DNA of 64,000 nt. Origin: an uncultured Roseovarius sp. (GTDB taxonomy: Bacteria > Pseudomonadota > Alphaproteobacteria > Rhodobacterales > Rhodobacteraceae). The translations under genes were made by a program, and so were the position numbers. A model generated the notes under the pieces. It was not told the DNA's origin. It saw nothing but the letters and a program-made list of their open reading frames with translations, and did no database searches. This document shows, piece by piece, positions 55,624 through 64,000 of this stretch (position 1 is its first letter; every line of letters starts with the position of its first letter). The stretch spans positions 310,001 through 374,000 of the forward strand of contig CANMFU010000003.1 in NCBI GenBank assembly GCA_947497295.1. The letters run 5' to 3'.

Positions 55624-57164
55624 GCGATATCAGTTCCCAGCCCGGCAAACGGGCGCATATCAACAGACCGCTATTTGCCATAACCGGCGGCTTCATCGCC
55701 CTTTTCTGCATCACCGCGCTGGTCAATCTGGAGCTTTTGTCCAGCATGGTCGACGCCAGCTTTGCCTTCTCGGCCAAATATTTCGGTCTCTATTGGCAGT
55801 TCCTGCTGCTGGCGACCTTCTTGATCGGTCTGGTTTTGATCTTTCTGCCGGGCGGGCGCGCGATCATGGGCGGGGTGCTGTCCCCGGAATTTCCGATCTT
55901 CCAATGGGGCGCGATGATCATGTGCACGCTGCTGGCGGGCGGCGGCGTTTTCTGGGCCGCAGGCGAGCCGATGGCGCATTTTCTGTCCTCCCCGCCCTAT
56001 TTCGCGGGCGAATCCGCCACTCCGGCAGCGGTTGCGCCCGCACTGGCACAAAGTTTTATGCATTGGGGCTTCCTTGCATGGGCCATTCTGGGCGCGCTCA
56101 GCACTATCATGCTGATGCATTACCACTATGAAAAAGGCCTGCCGATGGCACCGCGCACCCTGCTTTATCCGGTGTTCGGCGATCATGCGATCACCGGGCC
56201 AATCGGCTGGATCGCCGATGCGTCCTGCATCATCGCCGTCGTGGCGGGCACCGTCGGTCCTGTCGGATTTCTGGGTCTGCAAGTCAGCTATGGACTGAAC
56301 GCGCTTTTTGGCATCCCCGATACCTTTGCCACGCAAGCGATTGTGATTGCGTGCCTCGTAGCGATCTACACGATCTCGGCCATCACCGGACTGTCCAAGG
56401 GCATCCAGATCCTCAGCCGGATCAACGTAATTCTGGCCGCGATCCTTCTTGTCTTCATGCTGATCGCCGGTCCGACCGCGTTCATCCTGAAAAGCTATGT
56501 CGCCGGATTTTCGACTTACATCACCAATTTCTTCGGCATGGCGCTGCATCGGGGCGAGGCAGATGTGTTCGGCCCTCCGGGCTGGCTGGGCTGGTGGACC
56601 GTTTTCTTCTGGGGCTGGTTCATGGGGTACGGCCCGCTGATGGCGATGTTCATTGCGCGCGTCAGCCGGGGGCGGTCGATCCGGTCGATCATCATCATGC
56701 TGTCAATCGTGGCGCCGATCGTGACGACCTTCTGGTTCACCATTGTCGGCGGGTCGGGCATCGCGTTCGAGCTGGAAAACCCCGGCTCTGTCTCGGCGGC
56801 GTTCAAAGGGTTCAACCTGCCCGCCGCCCTGCTGTCGATCACGCAGCAAATGCCGCTGGGCTTTATCGTGTCACTGCTGTTCCTGATCCTGACCACGATC
56901 TTTGTCGCTACGACCGGCGATTCAATGACCTACGTCATCTCGGTCGCCATGTCGGACGAGGACCGCAGCGCGACAGGCGTGCGGGTGTTCTGGGGCGTGA
57001 CGATGGGTGTTATGGCGATGATCCTGATCTGGACCGGATCCGGCGGTATCGGCAAATTGCAAAGCTTCATCGTCGTCACGGCAGTGCCAGTATCACTGAT
57101 CCTGCTGCCGTCGCTATGGGATGCGCTGCGCATCACCATCGGCAAAGGGCGCGGGACGCTCTGA
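55620..57164 (+). CDS. BCCT-family transporter
   Basis: 514 residues, ATG 55620 after AGGAG, twelve predicted membrane helices. BCCT signatures: WAAGEPMAHFLSSPPYF (the Gly-Glu-Pro loop) and FFWGWFMGYGPLMAMFIARV followed by SRGRSIR. Members import betaine, choline, carnitine, ectoine or DMSP with Na+ or H+. The aromatic cage seen in BetP and CaiT is only partly recognisable (WWTVFFWGW). Substrate is likely a trimethylammonium or related zwitterion. Followed by a hairpin terminator. Confidence 0.92.
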   Translation: MSDISSQPGKRAHINRPLFAITGGFIALFCITALVNLELLSSMVDASFAFSAKYFGLYWQFLLLATFLIGLVLIFLPGGRAIMGGVLSPEFPIFQWGAMIMCTLLAGGGVFWAAGEPMAHFLSSPPYFAGESATPAAVAPALAQSFMHWGFLAWAILGALSTIMLMHYHYEKGLPMAPRTLLYPVFGDHAITGPIGWIADASCIIAVVAGTVGPVGFLGLQVSYGLNALFGIPDTFATQAIVIACLVAIYTISAITGLSKGIQILSRINVILAAILLVFMLIAGPTAFILKSYVAGFSTYITNFFGMALHRGEADVFGPPGWLGWWTVFFWGWFMGYGPLMAMFIARVSRGRSIRSIIIMLSIVAPIVTTFWFTIVGGSGIAFELENPGSVSAAFKGFNLPAALLSITQQMPLGFIVSLLFLILTTIFVATTGDSMTYVISVAMSDEDRSATGVRVFWGVTMGVMAMILIWTGSGGIGKLQSFIVVTAVPVSLILLPSLWDALRITIGKGRGTL

Positions 57165-57176
57165 CATGATTTCACT

Positions 57177-57207
57177 GGGCGGCCCACAGGGGCCGCCCTA
57201 TTTATTT
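57177..57207 (+). terminator. Internal terminator between BCCT and unknown gene
   Basis: GGGCGGCCC-ACAG-GGGCCGCCC: exact 9-bp stem, 4-nt loop, followed by TATTTATTT. It starts 12 bp after the BCCT stop and 48 bp before the next gene on the same strand, so it should reduce but perhaps not abolish readthrough. Confidence 0.75.
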
Positions 57208-57224
57208 GGGCAGGAGGACGCGAC

Positions 57225-58916
57225 ATGCAGATCGATCACACCAGAGCCACCGCCGCTATGCGGCATCCCGGCCAGGTGATGCGACTTGAACGACTGGGAT
57301 CGTTTCACCAGTGTCGCCTGTCCTTCATGCGTATCCTGCTACGCCGCTTGAAAGCCGAAAACTGGGGGTTCGAGCGCCCTGTGTTCGACATAGACTCGCG
57401 CGGCGTTGGCACTGCCGTTTATACGGCGCACGGCCCTGAGCGCAGCTATAGCCTGATCGCCTTTGCCAATGATCTGGCGCCCGAGAAACGCTCGGACCGG
57501 GTGATCGCCACAGAATGGGACGCAACGTTTACCCTTTTTGATGGCGTACCGACTCAGGCCGACATTCACCGCTTGCGCGACAACGTCCCCTTGCAGGAAG
57601 CAGGCCGCATATCGCAAAGCGAGCTATCGCTGAGCCGCGCCAACAAATCGGTTCGTCTGTGGGATCATGTCGTATCGGCGCTGGCAGGAGGCACGCAGCC
57701 AGAGCCCGGAATGATCGACGATGTCGGGTATCTGATGCGCACCACGGCGGTTTACGGATCGGGCAAATTCGGCGCCGCCGACCGCGCCGTGATCGCAGAC
57801 AGACCCGAATTTCAGGCGCCCTATCAGGTCGAGATGCTGTCAGTTTATCTGACGCGCGCTTTTGTCATGGATCTGGTCGAATATATGGCTGCGCTCAAGG
57901 CGCCGGGTACTGCCGTGCCGTTGGCGCCGCAGCTGCGCCGCCGCTTCGGCATTGGCAATTCCACCGGACTAGGCATGGCCCCCTATCTGCTGAACCACCC
58001 TGCCCTGCTGCATTGCTGGATCGCCGCGCGCGAAACCGCGCTGGCGCGGGTACGCGCTGTTGCACAGGCCACGGAGGACGAGATCACGCAATTCCGCCAG
58101 ATTGTGCAACGCGCAATCCTGCACGCCGCCGCTTGGCGCAGCGATCACCCGATGCAGATCGCCAAACTGGCAGATCTGCGCGGCGACCTGACGGCGCTGT
58201 CGGCCTGGCTGGACCATGCTGACCTGACCGCAAAAAACCCGTGGAATGGGCTGTGGCATTGGGCAGAAGATGCGCTGACGCTGGAAGGGCAGGAGCAGCT
58301 GGCCTCGCTGCTGATGGAGCCATATCCGCATATTGTGGACGATCTGGCAGACGACATGTCCTGCAACGAGGACCGCCATTGGCGGATCGAGGGCGCGATG
58401 ACGGTCGCACGCCTGAAGGTCATCACACAGGAGGTTTATGGCTGGGCGCTGGACACCGACTGGGACGCGCCCGAAGCGCAGGACCGCGTGTGGTACGTGT
58501 CGGACGCCAAGCAAGAGCCGCGCTTGGGCCAGCGCAGACTGGAGCCTCTGGAGCCATATGAGCAACCGCTCTGCCCCGGCCGCGATGCCGCCCGCATGTT
58601 TGCCAGCCTGGAGCAGTTTACCGGGTCGAATGTCGCCGCCTTTGTGCTGGCGCATCCCGAACATCGCCACATCGTGCGCCGCGCCCAGATCGCAACCCGC
58701 CTGCCTTATGCCGAAATACGCAGCAACACGATCGGCGCCAACGTGATGCCCATTGACATGCTACGGGCCAAGCTCAGCTTTTTCGGCGCGTGCCATTTCG
58801 ATCCGCGCTCGGATCGATGGGTGCGCATCACCATGTTCCAGCACGCGCCGTTTCCGCATGAATTAGCCGGCGGAAAAGCCGACGATTGGACCTACCCTTC
58901 AATGGTAGCGTCATGA
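57225..58916 (+). CDS. Large protein of unknown function
   Basis: 563 residues, ATG 57225 after AGGAGG. Globular, mixed helix/strand with no signal or membrane segment. Distinct conserved-looking stretches: LERLGSFHQCRLSFMRILLR, VAYTAHGPERSYSLIAFAND-like region near 60-85, GYLMRTTAVYGSGKFGAADR, GIGNSTGLGMAPYLLNHPAL and SNTIGANVMPIDMLRAKLSF. I do not recognise a family. It is encoded with a DUF3726 protein (4-bp overlap) downstream of a BCCT transporter, M19 hydrolase and ALDH. This context suggests an enzyme acting on an imported nitrogen compound; that is inference only. Confidence 0.75.
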   Translation: MQIDHTRATAAMRHPGQVMRLERLGSFHQCRLSFMRILLRRLKAENWGFERPVFDIDSRGVGTAVYTAHGPERSYSLIAFANDLAPEKRSDRVIATEWDATFTLFDGVPTQADIHRLRDNVPLQEAGRISQSELSLSRANKSVRLWDHVVSALAGGTQPEPGMIDDVGYLMRTTAVYGSGKFGAADRAVIADRPEFQAPYQVEMLSVYLTRAFVMDLVEYMAALKAPGTAVPLAPQLRRRFGIGNSTGLGMAPYLLNHPALLHCWIAARETALARVRAVAQATEDEITQFRQIVQRAILHAAAWRSDHPMQIAKLADLRGDLTALSAWLDHADLTAKNPWNGLWHWAEDALTLEGQEQLASLLMEPYPHIVDDLADDMSCNEDRHWRIEGAMTVARLKVITQEVYGWALDTDWDAPEAQDRVWYVSDAKQEPRLGQRRLEPLEPYEQPLCPGRDAARMFASLEQFTGSNVAAFVLAHPEHRHIVRRAQIATRLPYAEIRSNTIGANVMPIDMLRAKLSFFGACHFDPRSDRWVRITMFQHAPFPHELAGGKADDWTYPSMVAS

Positions 58917-59554
58917 GCTGGTCGCTGGGCGAAATCGAGGGGCTGGCGCGCAAGGCCTCACGCGGCGGCGGCTTTGACTGGGGCATGGCCGAAGAGGCCG
59001 GCAAAGCGGTGCGCTGGCTGGCCAGTATGGGGCTACCCGGCCCCGAGGCATTGGACGCTTTTCTGATCGCCCATGACCGCACGCCCCATGCTCAGATGCG
59101 CCCGGTGGACGTGACAGCCTCGGTCTGGACTTCAGCAGGCGGCGCTGTATGCCCCATATCGGCGGGCGTGGCGCTGTGCGACATCGCCCAGGATGCGGGG
59201 CTGCCTGGCGAAATCCAGATCCCGGATTGCGCCTACCCTCTGCTGCTTGTCCCATTCGTGTCCGCTGCGTCAGAGGATGGCGGGCATGCCCTGCAATTGA
59301 TCTGGGAAGGCGGAGAATTTGCCTGTGCCTCCGACATTCGCGGCCAGACGTCAGCGCCGATGGCGCCAATGGGCCGCGCCCTTATACGGCGCGGCACGGC
59401 GCCGGGTTTGCCTCTCCCAGAATGCCAGCTGCGCTACGATCTGGACGCGGAGCCAGCCGCGCGCCTGACGGAACTGGCCCGGCGCACCCATGCCCCTGAT
59501 ACAGACGCCAGCCGCCTATCTGGCGCAGGCGCGGGGCTAAGCGATAACGATTGA
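58913..59554 (+). CDS. DUF3726 family protein
   Basis: 213 residues from ATG 58913, overlapping the preceding stop by 4 bp. The N-terminus SLGEIEGLARKASRGGGFDW, GMAEEAGKAVRWLASMGLPG and the following PEALDAFL match DUF3726, an uncharacterised family. Later segments (VCPISAGVALCDIAQDAG) are also typical. No signal peptide. It appears obligately linked to the 563-residue protein here, which suggests a two-subunit enzyme or partner pair. Last gene of the cluster. Confidence 0.75.
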   Translation: MSWSLGEIEGLARKASRGGGFDWGMAEEAGKAVRWLASMGLPGPEALDAFLIAHDRTPHAQMRPVDVTASVWTSAGGAVCPISAGVALCDIAQDAGLPGEIQIPDCAYPLLLVPFVSAASEDGGHALQLIWEGGEFACASDIRGQTSAPMAPMGRALIRRGTAPGLPLPECQLRYDLDAEPAARLTELARRTHAPDTDASRLSGAGAGLSDND

Positions 59555-59776
59555 TCATTGGCTGGCAAAACCACAGTACCGGCAGTTAGTGGCCCTTGCT
59601 AACAGCCCCCCCCGCGACTAGTTTGCGACCGGTCCGATTTGTTTCAGGTAACCTAATTTTAAGCTTAATGATGTTCAGTGCCCAAATGATGGTACTTCTG
59701 AACATTTTTTCTCGCAAACCACATCCGGCGGCACTGCAAAATCTGCTATGCTATCTGAAAGGCATTTTTTGAGTCT

Positions 59777-61549
59777 ATGAAACTCCCAATCAAGCCAGAT
59801 GTCCAGACGCCAGCCGTGACCCGTCCAACTGTACAGCCCGGCCTGCCGGAGCTGCGGGCCGCGCGGCGCGAATCGCGTGGTCTCTACTGGTTTGTGGGCC
59901 TTTTTGGCGTATTCGTGAACCTTCTGATGCTGACCGGGCCGATCTACATGCTTCAGGTCTATGACCGTGTACTTGGCAGTCGCTCGGTCGAGACGCTTTT
60001 GGCCCTGACTGGGCTGGTGTGTTTCCTTTACGGCATGATGGCCATCCTCGACTTTGCGCGCGGGCGCGTCATGGGCCGGGTCGGCGCACGTTTTCAGTCG
60101 CGGCTGGACCGGCGCGTATTTGACGCCGTTCTGCGCAAATCGGCCACTCACCCCGATCAGGGCACAGCCACCGGCCTCGCCGATCTGGAGGCGGTGCGCC
60201 GTCTGATGACGTCTCCTGTGTTGACGGCAATTTTCGATATACCATGGACGCCGATCTTTCTGGCCGGAATATGGATATTTCATCCTTGGCTCGGAATGCT
60301 GGCGCTGTCCGGTGGTGCGCTTTTGATTGCGATCGCAGTGATCAACCAGATAACCACCCGCCAGCCTGGACTGGACGCCGGGCGCACGGCGGTGCGTGCC
60401 GACGCAATCGCAACCCAAATCCGGACCGAGGCGGAGATGGTGCAAGCGATGGGGATGCGAAACGCTGCCTTTGACCGATGGCAAATTGCCCGCGGTGCCG
60501 CTTTGGACAGTCAGATCGGCTCAACGGATCTAAGCACAACATTCACCTCGGTGACCAAAGCGTTTCGCCTGTTTCTGCAATCGGCGATGCTGGGCCTCGG
60601 GGCTTATCTGGTTTTGCAAAATCAGCTGACGGCCGGCGCGATGATTGCCGGCTCGATCCTGATGGGCCGCGCTCTCGCCCCGATCGAACAGGTGGTTGGC
60701 CAATGGGCTCTGGTTCAGCGCGCACGTCAAGGCTGGAATAGCCTTGCGACACTGCTGAAGGACGTTCCGCCCGAGGCGCCGCGCACGGCGCTGCCACGGC
60801 CCAGAGCCCGGCTGGAGTTGTTCAAGGCCACCGTCTTTCCTCCTGGCGAAAAAACGCCCTCCCTCAAGGCAGTCACGTTCTCGGTGCAGCCGGGTCAGGC
60901 CGTTGGCGTTATCGGCGCGTCCGGCTCGGGCAAATCCACACTCGCGCGGGCGATCACCGGCGTCTGGCCACCACGCGCAGGTGTCATCCGTCTGGACGGT
61001 GCGACGCTGGACCAATTCGACGCATCCGTACTGGGCGAGCATATCGGATACCTGCCGCAGCGCGTTCAATTGTTCGACGGCACAATTGCGGAGAATATCG
61101 GGCGCCTGTCGGCTAATCCGGACGCGGAGCGGGTCGTGGCAGCGGCCAAGCAGGCCGATGCCCATGAGATGATCCTAAGGCTTCCCAATGGCTACGACAC
61201 ACAGGTTACAGCCGGGGGCGGCCGTTTATCCGGCGGCCAGATGCAACGGATCGGACTGGCGCGCGCGATGTATGGCGACCCGATTATCCTTGTCTTGGAC
61301 GAGCCGAATTCGAACCTCGACAATGAGGGCAGCGAAGCCGTGAACACTGCGATCCGAAATTTTAAAAAAGAGGGCCGCTCTGTCCTGATCATGGCCCACC
61401 GCCCCGCGGCAATCAAGGAATGCGACATGCTGCTGATGCTGGACCAGGGCGAGGTTCGGGCCTTTGGTCCCAAGGAAGAAGTGCTGCGCAACGTCGTGAG
61501 CAACAATAAGCAAATCGTCGAATCCGTCGGCCAAGGGGGCGTCCGATGA
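59777..61549 (+). CDS. Type I secretion ABC transporter (PrtD-like)
   Basis: 590 residues. N-terminal membrane domain with about six helices (YWFVGLFGVFVNLLMLTGPI, YMLQVYDRVLGSRSVETLLA) and a C-terminal nucleotide-binding domain: Walker A GASGSGKST (380-388), RLSGGQMQRIGLARAMYGDP and Walker B IILVLDEPNSNLDNEG. This is the PrtD/HlyB permease-ATPase that exports RTX-type proteins; it lacks the C39 peptidase domain. It overlaps the HlyD-type gene by ATGA. No outer-membrane TolC or RTX substrate is adjacent. Confidence 0.92.
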   Translation: MKLPIKPDVQTPAVTRPTVQPGLPELRAARRESRGLYWFVGLFGVFVNLLMLTGPIYMLQVYDRVLGSRSVETLLALTGLVCFLYGMMAILDFARGRVMGRVGARFQSRLDRRVFDAVLRKSATHPDQGTATGLADLEAVRRLMTSPVLTAIFDIPWTPIFLAGIWIFHPWLGMLALSGGALLIAIAVINQITTRQPGLDAGRTAVRADAIATQIRTEAEMVQAMGMRNAAFDRWQIARGAALDSQIGSTDLSTTFTSVTKAFRLFLQSAMLGLGAYLVLQNQLTAGAMIAGSILMGRALAPIEQVVGQWALVQRARQGWNSLATLLKDVPPEAPRTALPRPRARLELFKATVFPPGEKTPSLKAVTFSVQPGQAVGVIGASGSGKSTLARAITGVWPPRAGVIRLDGATLDQFDASVLGEHIGYLPQRVQLFDGTIAENIGRLSANPDAERVVAAAKQADAHEMILRLPNGYDTQVTAGGGRLSGGQMQRIGLARAMYGDPIILVLDEPNSNLDNEGSEAVNTAIRNFKKEGRSVLIMAHRPAAIKECDMLLMLDQGEVRAFGPKEEVLRNVVSNNKQIVESVGQGGVR

Positions 61550-62847
61550 GCGAGGCACGCCAATGGTCCGCTCTGCGGCCAGTGATTATCGGAATGATCG
61601 CGCTGACGCTGCTGGTTGGCGGCTTTGGTGGCTGGGCCGCCTTTACCAACATTGCCGGCGCGATAATTGCCCCAGGCCAAATCGAAGTCGATCAGAACCG
61701 CCAAGTCGTGCAGCATCCCGATGGTGGGGTTGTTGCTGCAATTATGGTACAGGAAGGCGAAACCGTCGCCGCCGGTGACATCCTGATCAAACTGGACGCG
61801 ACGCTGCTGCAATCGCAACTGACCATTACAGAAAATCAGCTGTTCGAATTAATGGCTCGCCGTGGCCGCCTCACCGCTGAGCGCGACGACAAGAACGAGA
61901 TCAGCTTTGATCCGCTATTGATTGAGATGGCGGAACGCTATCCGGACGCTGCCGAACTGATGGATGGTCAGCGCCGCCTGCTGAGTGCCCGCGCCGACAC
62001 CACGCTTAGCGAAACCAGCCAGTTGGGCAAGCGCCGCGCCCAGATTGAAGAACAGATCATCGGGATCGTCGCACAGCAATCGGCACTCTCGGAACAGATC
62101 GACCTGATCGCCGAGGAGCGTGAAAGCCAGCAAATCCTGCTAGACAAGGGGCTGGCCCAGACATCACGGCTGCTGTCGCTCAGGCGCGAAGAATCTCGCC
62201 TGACCGGTACCTTGGGCGAATTGATTGCGCAGAAGGCGCAGGCCGAAGGGCGTATGACTGAGATCGACATCGAACTGGTCAAGCTGACCGCGCAGCGCCG
62301 CGAAGAAGCAATCACCACGCTGCGTGACCTGCAATACCGCGAGCTTGAACTTCGCGAGAAGCGCGCCGCGTTGACCGAGCAGCTTAGCCGTCTGGACATC
62401 ATCGCCCCAGTGGCCGGTGTGGTTTACGGGCTACAGGTTTTTGCTCCCCGGTCGGTTCTGCGTGCCGCCGAGCCTGCGTTGCACATCATTCCACAGGACC
62501 GGCCGCTGGTCGTTTCAGCGCGAGTGAACCCGACGGATATCGACATGCTCCATCCCGGGCAAAGCGTTGTTCTGCGCTTTTCAGCGCTGGATCAACGCCG
62601 TACACCCGAATTGATCGGCCAGGTCGAGCGTATCTCGGCAGATGCTTTTAAAGACGAATCGACGCAGGTAAGCTATTACCGCGCTCGAATTTCGATTGAT
62701 GAGGAACAGCGCGCGCGCCTTCCGGTCGATGTCACACTGGTGCCCGGAATGCCGGTCGAAGCGTTCATCCGTACCGGAGACATGAGCCCGATCGCCTACC
62801 TGACGAAGCCGCTGACCGATTACTTTGCGCGCGCGTTTCGCGGATAG
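61546..62847 (+). CDS. Type I secretion membrane-fusion protein (HlyD/PrtE-like)
   Basis: 433 residues. One N-terminal membrane helix (VIIGMIALTLLVGGFGGWAA), the lipoyl/biotinyl-like half GQIEVDQNRQVVQHPDGGVV, a long coiled coil (about 95-285, rich in Glu/Arg) and the return lipoyl segment LDIIAPVAGVVYGLQVFAPR, then a beta-barrel ending with PGMPVEAFIRTGDMSP. It bridges the ABC transporter to TolC in the periplasm. Last gene of the secretion pair. Confidence 0.93.
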   Translation: MSEARQWSALRPVIIGMIALTLLVGGFGGWAAFTNIAGAIIAPGQIEVDQNRQVVQHPDGGVVAAIMVQEGETVAAGDILIKLDATLLQSQLTITENQLFELMARRGRLTAERDDKNEISFDPLLIEMAERYPDAAELMDGQRRLLSARADTTLSETSQLGKRRAQIEEQIIGIVAQQSALSEQIDLIAEERESQQILLDKGLAQTSRLLSLRREESRLTGTLGELIAQKAQAEGRMTEIDIELVKLTAQRREEAITTLRDLQYRELELREKRAALTEQLSRLDIIAPVAGVVYGLQVFAPRSVLRAAEPALHIIPQDRPLVVSARVNPTDIDMLHPGQSVVLRFSALDQRRTPELIGQVERISADAFKDESTQVSYYRARISIDEEQRARLPVDVTLVPGMPVEAFIRTGDMSPIAYLTKPLTDYFARAFRG

Positions 62848-62907
62848 GCGTTTTTCACCGACGGGTTATCGCTCGGACCTAGAGAACCTGTCCGCCAAAT
62901 CGACAGT

Positions 62908-63495
62908 TCAGGCGAAGTCTTGCAGTCGCGCAACATAGCGGGCCAGCGTATCAATTTCCAGATTGACCGCGTCCCCAACCTTCGCGCGCCCCCAAGTGGT
63001 GACGTCTTTGGTATGGGGTATAAAATTGATGCCAAATTTGCAGCCCGCGACCTCGTTCACCGTCAGGGAAGTGCCATTTAACGCAACCGAACCCTTTGGA
63101 GCTATGAATTTCGCAAGTGTTTCGGGCGCACGCAAGGTGACGCGCGTGCTGCCGCCTTCGTCGTGCATCTTGATGATCTCGGCCACGCCATCAACATGGC
63201 CCGATACGATGTGTCCGCCCAACTCGTCTCCGACCTTCAAGGCGCGCTCAAGATTGATGACCCGGCCCTCATCCCAGGCCGTCAAGTTGGTCCTTGACAC
63301 AGTTTCGGCCGATATGTCGACATCAAACCAATCCGCACCGGTATCGACTACGGTCAGACATACACCATCGCAGGCAATCGAGGCGCCCAGCGCGATAGTC
63401 TTGGTATCGTAGCCACACCTGATGCGCGCGCGCAGATCGCCGTGCTGCTTGAGGGCGACGATCCGCCCCTGATCAGTGATAATCCCCGTGAACAT
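62908..63495 (-). CDS. ribE: Riboflavin synthase
   Basis: 195 residues. Two tandem lumazine-binding repeats: MFTGIITDQGRIVALKQHGD, ASIACDGVCLTVVDTGADWF, GGHIVSGHVDGVAEI (first and second repeat signatures SGHVDG), then GSVALNGTSLTVNEVAGCKF. Dismutates two 6,7-dimethyl-8-ribityllumazine to riboflavin. Length and repeat spacing are normal. Not linked to other rib genes in the window. Confidence 0.95.
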   Translation of the reverse strand: MFTGIITDQGRIVALKQHGDLRARIRCGYDTKTIALGASIACDGVCLTVVDTGADWFDVDISAETVSRTNLTAWDEGRVINLERALKVGDELGGHIVSGHVDGVAEIIKMHDEGGSTRVTLRAPETLAKFIAPKGSVALNGTSLTVNEVAGCKFGINFIPHTKDVTTWGRAKVGDAVNLEIDTLARYVARLQDFA

Positions 63496-63632
63496 TTACG
63501 CGCCCCTCTTGTGCCGACGACCGCAGCTAACCTGCCCCAAGACGCGGAGGCAAGCGGCAGGGCCATATTTGGCTTACTTTCGCACCCTTGGGCGGTTATC
63601 TCTGATCAATAGTAAATAACAATACGTGCTTC

Positions 63633-64000
63633 ATGGACGACCCAAACGGCAGCAAACGCGTCTTTTTATTCCTACAGGGACCGCACGGGCCCTTTTTTGC
63701 ACGGCTGGGCCAAATGCTGTTGCGCGCTGGCGCCGACATGTGCCGAATCGGCTTTAACGCCGGCGATAGTGCGTTCTGGCCTGATCGCAGCACTTACATC
63801 CCATTCCGCGGCGCGCCGGATGACTGGCCCGCATGCTTGTCGGATCTGCTTGAAACGCGGGGCATCACCGACATCGTTCTTTATGGGGACACCCGCCCCA
63901 TCCACGCCGAGGCAATACGCCAGGCACGCGCCCGGAACCTGCGGATACACGTATTTGAGGAAGGGTATTTACGGCCCTATTGGGTGACGTATGAGCGCGG
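63633..64000 (+). CDS. KpsS-like capsule polysaccharide protein, 5' part
   Basis: 122 codons before the window ends, starting at ATG 63633, so the gene continues off the edge. RVFLFLQGPHGPFFARLGQM, CRIGFNAGDSAFWPDRSTYI and HVFEEGYLRPYW match KpsS/LipB proteins, which add the first Kdo residues to the lipid anchor of group 2 capsules. Divergent from ribE. Suggests a capsule locus to the right of the window. Confidence 0.85.
   Translation, partial: MDDPNGSKRVFLFLQGPHGPFFARLGQMLLRAGADMCRIGFNAGDSAFWPDRSTYIPFRGAPDDWPACLSDLLETRGITDIVLYGDTRPIHAEAIRQARARNLRIHVFEEGYLRPYWVTYER

Overview
The window is a GC-rich alphaproteobacterial chromosome segment, almost certainly from a marine Rhodobacteraceae (Roseobacter-group) bacterium. 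The evidence is the leuS-lptE-holA block, slt next to dapA, a heterotetrameric sarcosine oxidase operon, an H-NS/HvrA-like protein, an LdtR-type regulator, sdhE, thyX, a DUF3726 protein and many ATGA/GTGA gene overlaps. Most of it is ordinary core genome (LeuRS, DHODH, NAD kinase, SHMT, DapA, ThyX, AatA, riboflavin synthase, tRNA-Gly). Accessory and decayed tracts are interspersed.

Layout. 1-10.7 kb: holA, lptE, leuS (minus), a GT4 glycosyltransferase, a DUF3576 lipoprotein, a YggS protein, an H-NS-like protein, an L,D-transpeptidase overlapping an FAD oxidoreductase that is divergent from mnmD, and an EamA transporter. 10.7-20 kb: slt and dapA, then a GlxA/AraC-type regulator divergent from soxBDAG (sarcosine to glycine plus a C1 unit on folate). 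20.5-26.8 kb: a minus-strand set of six genes. These are an Lrp regulator, a DmdA-like GcvT-fold methyltransferase, an ECHDC3-type crotonase, an acyl-CoA ligase, a Cys-rich MTHFR-associated protein and a MetF. Together they look like a tetrahydrofolate-dependent demethylation module. 27-33.3 kb: tRNA-Gly(UCC), GT2, YgfZ, DUF952, pyrD, an ArsC-like protein, MATE and two PaaI thioesterases. 33.5-35.2 kb: MerR, a small RHH-like protein and a frameshifted Hint-domain pseudogene. 35.2-39.1 kb: csbD, nadK, glyA and a hydrolase. 39.1-40.5 kb: an AT-rich island with a GT11 fucosyltransferase and a broken neighbour. 40.5-45.5 kb: thyX, gloA, ldtR-like, sdhE, HTH, aatA and a VOC protein.

45.5-50 kb is a gene graveyard. 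It holds a MATE pseudogene, an IS481-family element whose transposase has lost its catalytic Glu, IS110 and IS256 scraps, a frameshifted Rhs/vgr-type gene, a hisD-like fragment and a truncated second copy of MYG1. 50.5-59.6 kb has the intact MYG1 gene and an NDUFS4-like gene. It then has a LysR-headed cluster: aldehyde dehydrogenase, M19 dipeptidase, BCCT transporter, a 563-residue protein of unknown function and a DUF3726 protein. The end holds a type I secretion ABC/HlyD pair, riboflavin synthase and the start of a KpsS-like capsule gene that runs off the window.

How they fit together. C1 metabolism recurs: soxBDAG makes methylene-THF, the DmdA-like/MetF module would make and oxidise methyl-THF, glyA interconverts serine and glycine, and thyX uses methylene-THF. 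The two best candidates for undescribed biology are the DmdA-like module (20.5-26.8 kb) and the LysR-ALDH-M19-BCCT-unknown-DUF3726 cluster (52-59.6 kb). Substrates for both are inference only.
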